Below are positions 53,595-62,005 of a stretch of 64,000 bases of DNA, one piece after another. Positions within the stretch are counted from its first letter, which is position 1; each line of letters opens with the position of its first letter. The notes under the pieces were generated by a model. That model was not told the DNA's origin. It searched no databases and saw only the letters and a list, made by a program, of their open reading frames with translations. This DNA comes from UBA7662 sp943369355. GTDB taxonomy: Bacteria; Bacteroidota; Bacteroidia; UBA7662. The stretch lies in assembly GCA_943369355.1 (NCBI GenBank), contig CALRMX020000003.1:1-64000 (forward strand), read 5' to 3'. The translations under genes were made by a program, and so were the position numbers.

Positions 53595-56500
53595 ATGGCC
53601 TTTTTTGTTTATCGCGCATCGGCCGGGTCGGGTAAAACCTACACCCTGGTACGCACCTACCTCAGCCTGGCGCTGAGCGGCGACCGGCCCGACCATTTCC
53701 GCCATATTTTGGCCATCACCTTCACCAACAAGGCCGCGCAGGAAATGAAAAGCCGCATTTTGGCAGCACTGGCCGAAATCAGCGGTCGCGTCGAAGGTAA
53801 AAAATACGCCGCCATGGGCAACGAGCTCGCCGAGACCTTGGGTTTGGAGCGCGCCCAGCTCATCAACAAAGCCGATCAGGTATTTACGGCCATATTACAT
53901 GGCTATCCCGACTTTGCCATCAGCACCATCGATGCCTTTGTCGCCCGTATTGGCCGCAACTTTGCCAGCGAGCTCCGCCTTCAGCAAGCGTTTGAGATTG
54001 TGCTCGACCAAGACGAGCTGAAGCAACAAAGTGTGGAATGGCTGCTGGCCCGCTTGGGTGAAGACGAATCGCTCACCGAAACCCTCGTGCAATTTGCGCT
54101 CGAACAAACGCGCGACGACAAAAGTTGGGATATCCGTCGGGCGCTGTTTGAATATTGCAGCGAACTGTACCGCGACGAAAGTCGGCAGTGGCTACCGCTG
54201 CTCGAGCGGCTGAGCAACGAGCAAATCCATGCAGCACGTGCAACACTTTTGGCCCGCAGGAGCCGCTATAATCAACAGTTGAAGGACCTTGCTGAGCAGG
54301 CGCAAGGGCTCTTTCAAGCGTCTGGCTTAACCAAAGAATCAATCGCCTATGGCGGCAACGGGATACTGACGTTTTTTACCAAAATCATGGAGAAACAAAC
54401 CGTGGAGCCGAGCAAAAACATGGAAAAAGCCATGGCCAGCGGAAAGTGGAGTGCTTCTTCAGCCAAAGGCGCCGATGTAGAGGCCGCAAATCGGTTAGGG
54501 CCGCAATTAGCCAAACGCTACGAAGCAGTCCTGACGCTTGCCGAGCGCGATGGCGCCGAGGTGCGGCTGTACGACGCCATTTTGCGTTCGTTGTACGCCA
54601 CGGCTACGTTTAGCAAGTTGAGCGAAGCCAATGCCGCCGTGCTCGATGAACGTTCGGCCACCACCCTCCCGGAGCTCTACCACCGCATTGGACTGTTGCT
54701 CGCCGAGTCGGCAGCGCCCTTTATTTACGAGCGGCTCGGTAACCGTTACCGGCATTTCCTCATCGACGAATTCCAAGACACCTCGCTGGTGCAATGGCAA
54801 AATCTTGCCCCGCTGGTCGACAACGGCCTGTCGCAGGGCTACAGCAGCCTGTTGGTTGGCGATGCCAAGCAGGCCATTTACCGCTGGCGTTCGGGCGAAG
54901 CCGGACAGTTTGTGGCGCTACCCGACCCCTACGGCGACCAACCCGCCTATCCTTCCTTTTACAACGAATTCAAATACGGCCATTTGGGCGACAATTTCCG
55001 CAGCGGCCGTGAAATTGTGGAGTTCAACAATGCTCTTTTCCGTCTTTGGGCGAATGTATTGCCACCTCAATGGCAAAAGTGGTACGAAGGTCTTGAACAG
55101 CAGCCTCGCCGCGAAGGCGGCTTTGTAGCCGTGCAGCAGTTGCTCCCACAGCTCGACGAAGCCACCGGTCGGCCGCAAAGCAAGGAGCAACAACGTATAG
55201 CCATTTTTGATCGAATTGTAGCAGAGATAAAAGCATTGTTGGAGCGCGGCTTTGCCCCTGGCGATATGGCCGTGCTCGTGCGCGACGGAAAAATCGGTAC
55301 TGCTGCCGCAGCTGCCTTGTTAGCTGCCGGTTTTCCGGTGGTTTCGGCCGACTCGTTGCTTTTGGGCGCACACCCGACTTTGCAGCAACACATACAGGTG
55401 TTGCGCTGGCTGCACCATCCCCACGACAAGCTGGCTGCCACCAGCACCCGACGTTTGTTCGAATCAAGTTTTGGATCGGCCGAGGGCACCTTGCCGGAGC
55501 TTTTCAAAAGTATCGACCCCCATTGGCGACGCGAACGTTGGCTAGCGTTGAGCTTGTATGAGCTGGGTGAAACGGTGTTGCACTTTTTTGGCAGCAGCCA
55601 AAAGGCCGATCCGTTTTACTGGCGTTGGCTCGATCAGTTGCACGAATACAGTCGACAGCCCGATGCCCATTTTGATGCGTGGTACGACTGGTGGCTCGAA
55701 AAAGGACATAAAAATGCCGTGAGTTTACCCGAAGGCACCAATGCCGTACAAATCATGACCTACCACAAAGCCAAAGGACTTGAATTTCCGGTGGTGTTTT
55801 TGCCCGAACCCGATGTGTACGAGCCCGATAAACCCGGACGCAGCACGCAGTGGATACATCCACCCCACGAAACAGGCCTCGAAGTAGCCTATACTACCAC
55901 CCGTTCGCTCAAAGATACTCCCGACGACTATGCCCGTATATGGCAGTTGGAAACCGAAAAAACACGGCTCGACCTGGTGAATTTGTTGTACGTGGCCTGC
56001 ACCAGGGCTTCGGAGGCGTTGTACGTATACGCTGGCAAAACTAGCGCCCCCAAAGAAGATGGCCCATGGCAGTTCAGCGCTGTATTTGGCCAGTTTGCCG
56101 GTACCGATGCTGCTCACGAAAGTCGTTATAGCTACGGCAGTTTGCCCGAAAAGTACAGTAGCAAGTTCGGTGAAATTGCACCTGCTCGTGCTAGCCACAA
56201 CTGGCAAGAATGGCGCAGCCGTTATCGATTTAGCACCCGTTTTCGTGCAGCCGACGCAAGCAACGATAGCGCTGCGTTGCGCCACGGTCGCCTCATCCAT
56301 CAACTGCTTGCCAAGCTCGAAAAACGAGAAGAACTGGGCACTTTGCTCGCCCGTGGGGTAGAGCAAGGCTGGTTTACCGAAAAACAAAGTGCTGAACTTT
56401 ATCCGCAGCTGTTCGCATTGCTCAATCGGGCGCAGCTCGACCCCTATTTTGATGCTCATGCCACGGTGCTGAACGAGGCCGCCATCCTCGGGCCAGCGGG

Positions 56501-56678
56501 CAACTACCGCCCCGACCGGGTGGTGTTGCTCGGCAACCAAGCCCGCGTGCTGGAGTACAAAACGGGCGAAAGACGCCCCGAACATACCGATCAGCTCAAC
56601 GGCTATCTCGAATTATTGCGTACCATGGGCTATGAAGCACAAGGCGAGTTGGTGTACCTACCACTCGAGGAGGCATAA
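53595..56678 (+). CDS. AddA/RecB-like UvrD helicase with C-terminal PD-(D/E)XK nuclease
   Basis: The 1027-residue protein starts with Walker A ASAGSGKTYTLV (about 8-19), has motif Ia AITFTNKAAQEMK, motif II with DEFQDTSLVQW (about 393-403), motif III VGDAKQAIYRWR (about 420-431), motif V-VI VQIMTYHKAKGLEFPVV and NLLYVACTRASEALYVY, and a C-terminal nuclease with RPDRVV, LEYKTGE and a downstream HTDQL. This is the AddA architecture for double-strand break end resection. An AddB partner is not adjacent; upstream is the MoxR-like gene and downstream the convergent peptidase. Confidence 0.93.
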   Translation: MAFFVYRASAGSGKTYTLVRTYLSLALSGDRPDHFRHILAITFTNKAAQEMKSRILAALAEISGRVEGKKYAAMGNELAETLGLERAQLINKADQVFTAILHGYPDFAISTIDAFVARIGRNFASELRLQQAFEIVLDQDELKQQSVEWLLARLGEDESLTETLVQFALEQTRDDKSWDIRRALFEYCSELYRDESRQWLPLLERLSNEQIHAARATLLARRSRYNQQLKDLAEQAQGLFQASGLTKESIAYGGNGILTFFTKIMEKQTVEPSKNMEKAMASGKWSASSAKGADVEAANRLGPQLAKRYEAVLTLAERDGAEVRLYDAILRSLYATATFSKLSEANAAVLDERSATTLPELYHRIGLLLAESAAPFIYERLGNRYRHFLIDEFQDTSLVQWQNLAPLVDNGLSQGYSSLLVGDAKQAIYRWRSGEAGQFVALPDPYGDQPAYPSFYNEFKYGHLGDNFRSGREIVEFNNALFRLWANVLPPQWQKWYEGLEQQPRREGGFVAVQQLLPQLDEATGRPQSKEQQRIAIFDRIVAEIKALLERGFAPGDMAVLVRDGKIGTAAAAALLAAGFPVVSADSLLLGAHPTLQQHIQVLRWLHHPHDKLAATSTRRLFESSFGSAEGTLPELFKSIDPHWRRERWLALSLYELGETVLHFFGSSQKADPFYWRWLDQLHEYSRQPDAHFDAWYDWWLEKGHKNAVSLPEGTNAVQIMTYHKAKGLEFPVVFLPEPDVYEPDKPGRSTQWIHPPHETGLEVAYTTTRSLKDTPDDYARIWQLETEKTRLDLVNLLYVACTRASEALYVYAGKTSAPKEDGPWQFSAVFGQFAGTDAAHESRYSYGSLPEKYSSKFGEIAPARASHNWQEWRSRYRFSTRFRAADASNDSAALRHGRLIHQLLAKLEKREELGTLLARGVEQGWFTEKQSAELYPQLFALLNRAQLDPYFDAHATVLNEAAILGPAGNYRPDRVVLLGNQARVLEYKTGERRPEHTDQLNGYLELLRTMGYEAQGELVYLPLEEA

Positions 56679-56680
56679 AA

Positions 56681-56702
56681 AAACCCCTCACGGGAGGGGT
56701 TT
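56681..56702. terminator. Bidirectional-type terminator between convergent genes
   Basis: AAACCCCTC and GAGGGGTTT form a 9-bp stem with a short loop. T-runs are stronger on the minus strand, serving the peptidase gene, and weaker on the plus strand. Confidence 0.85.
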
Positions 56703-56722
56703 CTCACGAATCATCGCTTTTT

Positions 56723-58843
56723 TTATTCTATTTCAAGTCCCATGTTGTAGAACAAGAAAGCCCATTTGTCGGCTTGTTCTTGAATAATCATACTTGTGGG
56801 CTTGCCTGCTCCATGGCCAGCTTTTACGTCGATGCGGATAAGCACCGGTGCTGTACCTGCATGTTTAGCCTGAAGGGCTGCGGCAAACTTAAAGCTATGT
56901 GCCGGCACCACTCGGTCGTCGTGGTCGGCAGTGGTGATCATCGTGGCCGGGTAACTTACACCTTGTTTTACATTGTGAACCGGCGAATAGCGGTACAAGT
57001 AGTTGAACATTTCTTTCGAATCGTCGGCGGTGCCGTAATCGTATGCCCAACCCGCACCGGCGGTGAACTTGTGGTAACGCAACATGTCGAGTACGCCTAC
57101 GGCTGGGAAGGCTACTTTAAACAAATCAGGCCGTTGGGTCATGCAGGCACCTACGAGCAACCCACCATTAGAACCACCCGAGATGGCCAAATAATCTTTG
57201 CTGGTATACTTTTGTGCAATGAGGTACTCCCCAGCTGCGATAAAGTCGTCGAATACGTTCTGTTTTTTCTGTTGGGTTCCTGCATCGTGCCATTTATCGC
57301 CGTATTCGCCACCACCACGGATGTTGGCCACCACGAATATGCCGCCATTCTCCATAAACACAATGTTGGAAGTGCTGAATGAAGGTGTAAGGCTGATGTT
57401 GAAGCCTCCGTAACCGTACAATAAGGTTGGATTTTTGCCATTGAGCTCCATCCCCTTCTTGTAGGTGAGGATCATCGGCACATTGGTGCCGTCTTTAGAG
57501 GTATAGAACAGCTGTTTCGACTCGTATTGCGTTGGGTCGAACTGCACGCCCGACTGCTTGTACAATTCCGACTTGCCGGCAGCAATTTGCAATTTGAAGA
57601 TGGTGGGGGGATACACGTACGAGGTATAGCTGTAGTAGAGTTCGGTGTCTTCGCGTTTGGCGCCGAAACCACCTGCACTGCCCAAACCGGGAAGTTCAAT
57701 TTCTCTGATTTCTTTGCCTTCGAGATCGTATTGTTTCACCATACTCACCGCGTCTTTCAGGTAACTCGCGAAAAAGTAGCCTCCGGCCGTGCTGGCGGTT
57801 AACGGAAACTGGGTTTCGGGGATTAGGTCCTTCCAGTTTTCGGGGCGGGCCTTGGCCGCATCCGTCACCACCAATTTGCGGTTGGGTGCATTGAGGTTGG
57901 TTACGATGTACAGCTTGCCATTTTCGCTGTGGATGATGTCGTGTTCGTTATTCATATCGCCCACTAAGGTTTGGATGGGCGCATTTTTACGGGTAAGGTC
58001 TTGCAGGTACAACTCATTGCCATAGGTTGCATTGGCGGCCGAGATCACCAAAAACTTACCGTCTTCGGTTACGCCACCACCGATGTACCGGCGTTGCTGT
58101 TTGTCGCCGCCAAAAATGAGCTCGTCGGCACTTTGTGGGGTGCCCAACTTGTGGAAATAGAGCTTATGGTTTTGGGTTTTGCCCGATAGCTGGCTGCCAT
58201 CGGTAGGTTTATCGTAGCTGCTGTAGTAAAACCCTTCGTTGCCGCGCCAGCTCAATCCGCTAAACTTCACATCGAAGAGGGTGTCTTCTACCTGCTGCTT
58301 GGTTTCGGTATTGAGGATAATCACTTTGCGCCAGTCGGAACCGCCTTCACTAATTTGAAAAGCACAGAGGCTACCGTCTTTGGTGAAGTTGATGCCGGCC
58401 AGCGATGTGGTGCCGTCTGCAGAAAAAGTATTGGGATCGAGAAACACCTCTGCTTTGCCGCCTGGCACTTCACGGTACAATACATATTGGTTCTGCAGAC
58501 CGTCGTTCTTGTAAAAATAGGTGTATTTGCCTTCTTTGAAGGGTGCCGAATATTTTTCGTAATTCCACAGCTGCTCGAGCCTATCGCGTATCTTATCGCG
58601 GAATGGAATCTTCTCGAGATATCCGAAAGTAAGTTTATTTTGAGCCGCTACCCACTCGGCTGTTTCGGTGCTGGTATCGTTTTCGAGCCAGCGGTAAGGA
58701 TCCTCCACCAGTGTACCGAAATATTCGTCGATTTGTTCTACTTTTTTGGTTTGTGGATATACCAAAGCTTCCTCCTTGGGTTTTTCCTGGCAGGCCGAAA
58801 GCGCCACCAGTGCGGCAATGCCAAAGTTCAAGTACTTCATCAA
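56723..58843 (-). CDS. Prolyl oligopeptidase family (S9A) lipoprotein
   Basis: The 706-residue peptidase starts with a lipoprotein signal (LVALSAC, Cys19), then a propeller domain (about 90-440) opened by EDPYRWLEND, and an alpha/beta hydrolase domain. The catalytic Ser is near 558 in SGGSNGGLLVG, the Asp near 641 in ADHDDRVVPAHS, and the His near 677 in AGHGAGKPT. It cleaves short peptides after proline, in the periplasm or on the envelope. An exact -7 box lies 19 nt upstream. Confidence 0.95.
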   Translation of the reverse strand: MMKYLNFGIAALVALSACQEKPKEEALVYPQTKKVEQIDEYFGTLVEDPYRWLENDTSTETAEWVAAQNKLTFGYLEKIPFRDKIRDRLEQLWNYEKYSAPFKEGKYTYFYKNDGLQNQYVLYREVPGGKAEVFLDPNTFSADGTTSLAGINFTKDGSLCAFQISEGGSDWRKVIILNTETKQQVEDTLFDVKFSGLSWRGNEGFYYSSYDKPTDGSQLSGKTQNHKLYFHKLGTPQSADELIFGGDKQQRRYIGGGVTEDGKFLVISAANATYGNELYLQDLTRKNAPIQTLVGDMNNEHDIIHSENGKLYIVTNLNAPNRKLVVTDAAKARPENWKDLIPETQFPLTASTAGGYFFASYLKDAVSMVKQYDLEGKEIREIELPGLGSAGGFGAKREDTELYYSYTSYVYPPTIFKLQIAAGKSELYKQSGVQFDPTQYESKQLFYTSKDGTNVPMILTYKKGMELNGKNPTLLYGYGGFNISLTPSFSTSNIVFMENGGIFVVANIRGGGEYGDKWHDAGTQQKKQNVFDDFIAAGEYLIAQKYTSKDYLAISGGSNGGLLVGACMTQRPDLFKVAFPAVGVLDMLRYHKFTAGAGWAYDYGTADDSKEMFNYLYRYSPVHNVKQGVSYPATMITTADHDDRVVPAHSFKFAAALQAKHAGTAPVLIRIDVKAGHGAGKPTSMIIQEQADKWAFLFYNMGLEIE

Positions 58844-58862
58844 TTGATCAGATTTGTTTCTC

Positions 58863-58870
58863 CAAAACTA
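58863..58870 (-). promoter_or_regulatory. -7 promoter element (TAGTTTTG) of the peptidase gene
   Basis: Exact TAnnTTTG match with a 19-nt gap to the ATG at 58843. Confidence 0.55.
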
Positions 58871-58933
58871 ACCCAAAACTGAACTGAGTGTTCGCTGGCT
58901 TGCGATAAGATTCGTTAAAAGTGCTCAAATAGT

Positions 58934-60130
58934 TCAATTGGGCTGCTCCTGGGGCGGTGCGTCGCCTTTATCGCGCTGCCTACTGCCGGCATACAGCTCA
59001 AAACGCAAGAGGCGGCTGTCGATACGGCCGTTGTAAAATTCGATGCGCCGGCTGGCTTGCAAACCAATGTGTTTCGCCAACTCGGGATTGCCGCTGAAAA
59101 TATAGGCCTCCCACCCTTGGGCATTTTTCTTCATCCAATCGCCAATTTCTTTGTAGGTGCTGGCCAGTTCGTCGAGCTCGCCGAGGCGTTCGCCGTATTC
59201 GGGGTTGAGCAGCAAGGTGCCGGCTTGTGACGGGAAACGGGTGCGCCGAAAATCTTCGTACTCAAAGCGTATCCTATCCGCGACTCCTGCCTTCTCGGCA
59301 TTCATCCGGGCCAGCCGTATGGCTTCGCGGCTGTGGTCGCCGGCATATATGCTCAATGTGGGCAGGTCAATCACCTCATCTTCAAGGTCGAGCACTGCCT
59401 CGAGATAAGCGTCGCGCTCAAAAGGAACCAGATGCATGAAGCCATAATTACGACGTAGCAGCCCCGGTTTGCGGTGCGTGGCCAAAAGCGCTGCTTCGAT
59501 GGCTAGGGTGCCACTGCCGCACATGGGGTTGAGCAAGGGCTTGCTGGGGTCCCAACCGCTGGCGAGCACGGTGGCGGCGGCGAGCGACTCCAACATGGGC
59601 GCTTTGCCTGGATATAATCGATAGCCATGTTTGGCCAAGGTTTCGCCCGAAGTATCGAGATACAAACTGGCGCCGTTTTCGGTCCAGAACAGATGCACTA
59701 CGGCTTTACTAAGCAAGGGCCCCGTATCGGGACGCTGCCCCACGGTATCTCTGAATTTATCTACCACGGCGTCTTTCACCCGAATGTTGGCATACATGGG
59801 GTTGTTGATACTTGGGTGCTGCACAAAACTGGTGATGCTCACGTAGCCATCGGCACGTAGCCACTCGGGCCAGTCGATGCGGTATACCTCGCGGTACAAG
59901 GCATCGGGGTCGTCGGCGGTGAAGCTTGCCAGCTCATAGTATACCTGACTGGCTGTGCGCAAGTGCATATTGAGGCGCATGGCATCGTACAAACTACCGG
60001 TCAGCTTGAGTCCAGCGGTGCTTACATCGTCGGGGGTATACCCCAATGCTTGTACTTCTTGTTGGAGGTAGGGCGACAAACGTTTGTAGCAGCTCACAAA
60101 GAGCCGACCCGGAGTGTTAAAATTCGACAT
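58934..60130 (-). CDS. THUMP domain class I RNA methyltransferase (RlmL/YpsC-like)
   Basis: The 398-residue protein has a ferredoxin-like/THUMP region (about 1-155) and a Rossmann methyltransferase (about 160-380). Motifs include PLLNPMCGSGTLAIEAALLA, then the acidic IYAGDHSREAIRLARMNAEKA segment (split). Where RlmL-type enzymes read NPPYGER at the catalytic loop, this protein has NPEYGER (about 308). It probably methylates guanine N2 of 23S rRNA, but that motif change makes the target uncertain. An exact -7 box ends 4 nt before the ATG. Confidence 0.88.
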   Translation of the reverse strand: MSNFNTPGRLFVSCYKRLSPYLQQEVQALGYTPDDVSTAGLKLTGSLYDAMRLNMHLRTASQVYYELASFTADDPDALYREVYRIDWPEWLRADGYVSITSFVQHPSINNPMYANIRVKDAVVDKFRDTVGQRPDTGPLLSKAVVHLFWTENGASLYLDTSGETLAKHGYRLYPGKAPMLESLAAATVLASGWDPSKPLLNPMCGSGTLAIEAALLATHRKPGLLRRNYGFMHLVPFERDAYLEAVLDLEDEVIDLPTLSIYAGDHSREAIRLARMNAEKAGVADRIRFEYEDFRRTRFPSQAGTLLLNPEYGERLGELDELASTYKEIGDWMKKNAQGWEAYIFSGNPELAKHIGLQASRRIEFYNGRIDSRLLRFELYAGSRQRDKGDAPPQEQPN

Positions 60131-60134
60131 GGCG

Positions 60135-60142
60135 CAAAACTA
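60135..60142 (-). promoter_or_regulatory. -7 element (TAGTTTTG) 4 nt before THUMP methyltransferase ATG
   Basis: The minus strand reads TAGTTTTGCGCCATG, the same TTTTGCGCCATG as at hemE, predicting a leaderless mRNA. It overlaps the last codon region of the upstream MBL-fold gene. Confidence 0.6.
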
Positions 60143-61249
60143 CTGAAAAGCAGGGTCGCGCCACCATCTTTCCACAGGCATGGGCTGCAACAAGCGCACC
60201 GGCTCGCCGGCTACCGGCGTGAGTAAGCGCAAGCTGTCGGCCGCAGCGGCGGCATGGAGGCGCTGCACCGGCTCGTCCCAGCGGTGTAGGGCAAGGGTGT
60301 ATTTGCCCCAGTGGATAGGCTGCACCCAGCGGGCACCTAAGTCGTTGCAGGCCTGCCAGCCCTCCTCAGGCGCCAGGTGGATGTAGGGCCATGCAGCGTT
60401 GTATTGCCCGTTTTCGATGAAGGCGAGGTCGAAGGGCCCCAGCTTCTCGCCAATCTCGGCGAAGTGCGGACCGTAACCCGAGTCGCCACTCGCAAAAATA
60501 CGCTGGTCGGGCCACAAGAAGCTATACGATGCCCAAAGGGTGTTGTTGCGCTGCAGGCCTCGCCCCGAGAAGTGGCGTGCTGGTGTCATCACCAACCGCA
60601 GCGAGCCCGGTAACATCAACTCCTGCCACCAATCGAGTTCGGTGATCCGCTCGCTGGCCACACCCCAACGTTGGAGGTGGCTGCCCACGCCGAGTGGCAC
60701 AATAAAACGTACTGCAGGGCGTTTGGCGATGGCTTTTATGGTGGTGTAGTCGAGGTGATCGTAGTGATCGTGGGTGATGAGTACGTAATCGATGGCCGGC
60801 AGCTGGGATAGACTAAACTGGTTCATACCCGGGTAGGGTGCCGAACCTGCGAACTGAAAGGGCGACGCACGCTGTTCGAAGATGGGATCGAGCAACAGAT
60901 GCAGACCGTTTTTTTGGAGATACAGGGTACTGTGTCCGAGCCAGTGGTAGTGGAAGCTGGTGTCGGCTACTTGCCAAGCGTTGTTGCGGTAGGGCAAGGT
61001 TGCCTTGGGTGCGCGCTCGGCCGATTTGAATTGCTCACGCATCAACTTCCAGTACGACGTGCCGGGCAACATCATCTCGGTGGGAAGGGTATTCTGGAAG
61101 GTTTCGCCGTTCCATTGTGGCGACGAGCGAAACTGCTCGCGCTGTACGGCGGCTGGAGTGCTGCCAAAGGCCGGGAGCTTGGGGACGAGCCAAAAGCCTA
61201 AAAGCACCAAGGCTAGCAGTCCACCAAAAATGTAGAGAATCATACGCAT
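60140..61249 (-). CDS. MBL-fold metallohydrolase (NAPE-PLD/UlaG-like), membrane anchored
   Basis: The 369-residue protein has one N-terminal membrane helix (about 3-25) and a metallo-beta-lactamase fold. HYHWLGHSTLYLQ marks the first strands, the metal motif is THDHYDHLD (about 182-190), and RHFSGRGL, GDSGYGPHFAEI and a late IHWGKYTLALHRWDEP follow; this last block is typical of NAPE-PLD-like lipid hydrolases. The substrate is unknown; phospholipid or lactone hydrolysis is possible. ATG 61249 is preferred over an upstream TTG. Confidence 0.86.
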   Translation of the reverse strand: MRMILYIFGGLLALVLLGFWLVPKLPAFGSTPAAVQREQFRSSPQWNGETFQNTLPTEMMLPGTSYWKLMREQFKSAERAPKATLPYRNNAWQVADTSFHYHWLGHSTLYLQKNGLHLLLDPIFEQRASPFQFAGSAPYPGMNQFSLSQLPAIDYVLITHDHYDHLDYTTIKAIAKRPAVRFIVPLGVGSHLQRWGVASERITELDWWQELMLPGSLRLVMTPARHFSGRGLQRNNTLWASYSFLWPDQRIFASGDSGYGPHFAEIGEKLGPFDLAFIENGQYNAAWPYIHLAPEEGWQACNDLGARWVQPIHWGKYTLALHRWDEPVQRLHAAAAADSLRLLTPVAGEPVRLLQPMPVERWWRDPAFQ

Positions 61250-61442
61250 ACTATTGCTGCTCAACTAAGCTCTCCCCGCGAAGGTTCCCATACCCGAGCT
61301 CCGGCACCCAACATTCTTCTTAGAACTGGCCACCGCAAGCGATGTGATGCTGCAAGGAGCACGAGCTGGCAGACCAAAAAAGTAGAAAACAAGCCACCTT
61401 TTCTTTATGGATTGGCTATTGCTCTAAACCTTTGATCTTTTT

Positions 61443-61790
61443 CTACTTTTTTTTATGTTTCAATTGCTCAATTCTTTCTCTTGCTGCGTTTTCGTAGTAG
61501 CTGGCCAATACCGGAATCTTCAAGATGGTTTGCAGTTTGAGCTGCGTTTCTATTGTCATGTTTTCAGTCCCACGAACAATTTTAGAAATCTGTTGTGGCG
61601 AAACACCCATGATTTCGGCCAAGTATTTTTGCGACCACTTTAACTCATCCAAACGCATCAATACCTTAACTGCTATCTTTTGCGATTCAAGCAACATGGC
61701 TCTGCTTTTAGCGGCTTCAGGCCCTGTTCGCTTTGCGTTATTTTTACGTCGCACTTTTTCTATGAATTTTTTCTCTACTAAAGTTGACAT
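61443..61790 (-). CDS. HTH (XRE/HigA-like) DNA-binding protein, possible orphan antitoxin
   Basis: The 115-residue protein has a basic N-terminal stretch, a helical part at about 30-50, then an XRE helix-turn-helix with WSQKYLAEIMGVSPQQISKIVRGTENMT (split; about 57-84). HigA-type antitoxins look like this, but no toxin gene lies immediately upstream or downstream; the 215 nt upstream to the amt stop hold no credible frame. The DNA is AT-rich. It may be a stand-alone regulator. ATG 61790 is preferred over TTG 61823. Confidence 0.72.
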   Translation of the reverse strand: MSTLVEKKFIEKVRRKNNAKRTGPEAAKSRAMLLESQKIAVKVLMRLDELKWSQKYLAEIMGVSPQQISKIVRGTENMTIETQLKLQTILKIPVLASYYENAARERIEQLKHKKK

Positions 61791-62005
61791 AGGTACTTGT
61801 TTAATTTTTTGCTGATTTTTCAATTTTTACGTCGATCTAAATCCATCCAGAAAAGCCAATTTTGGGGCAATTCAGTGCATATATCTTCCATTTATAAACT
61901 CACTTTTTTAGTGTTATAGTCAGTTTTTGTCTTATTCTCATCCTCAAAGAGTTAATCGAACTTTCTACTTCTAGCTGACTGTTTACAGCGGTGAACTGCA
62001 AACGT

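Noticed and set aside
55725..56585. 286-codon open frame on the minus strand
   Set aside because: It is antisense to the conserved helicase/nuclease motifs of the AddA-like gene and has no recognisable features.
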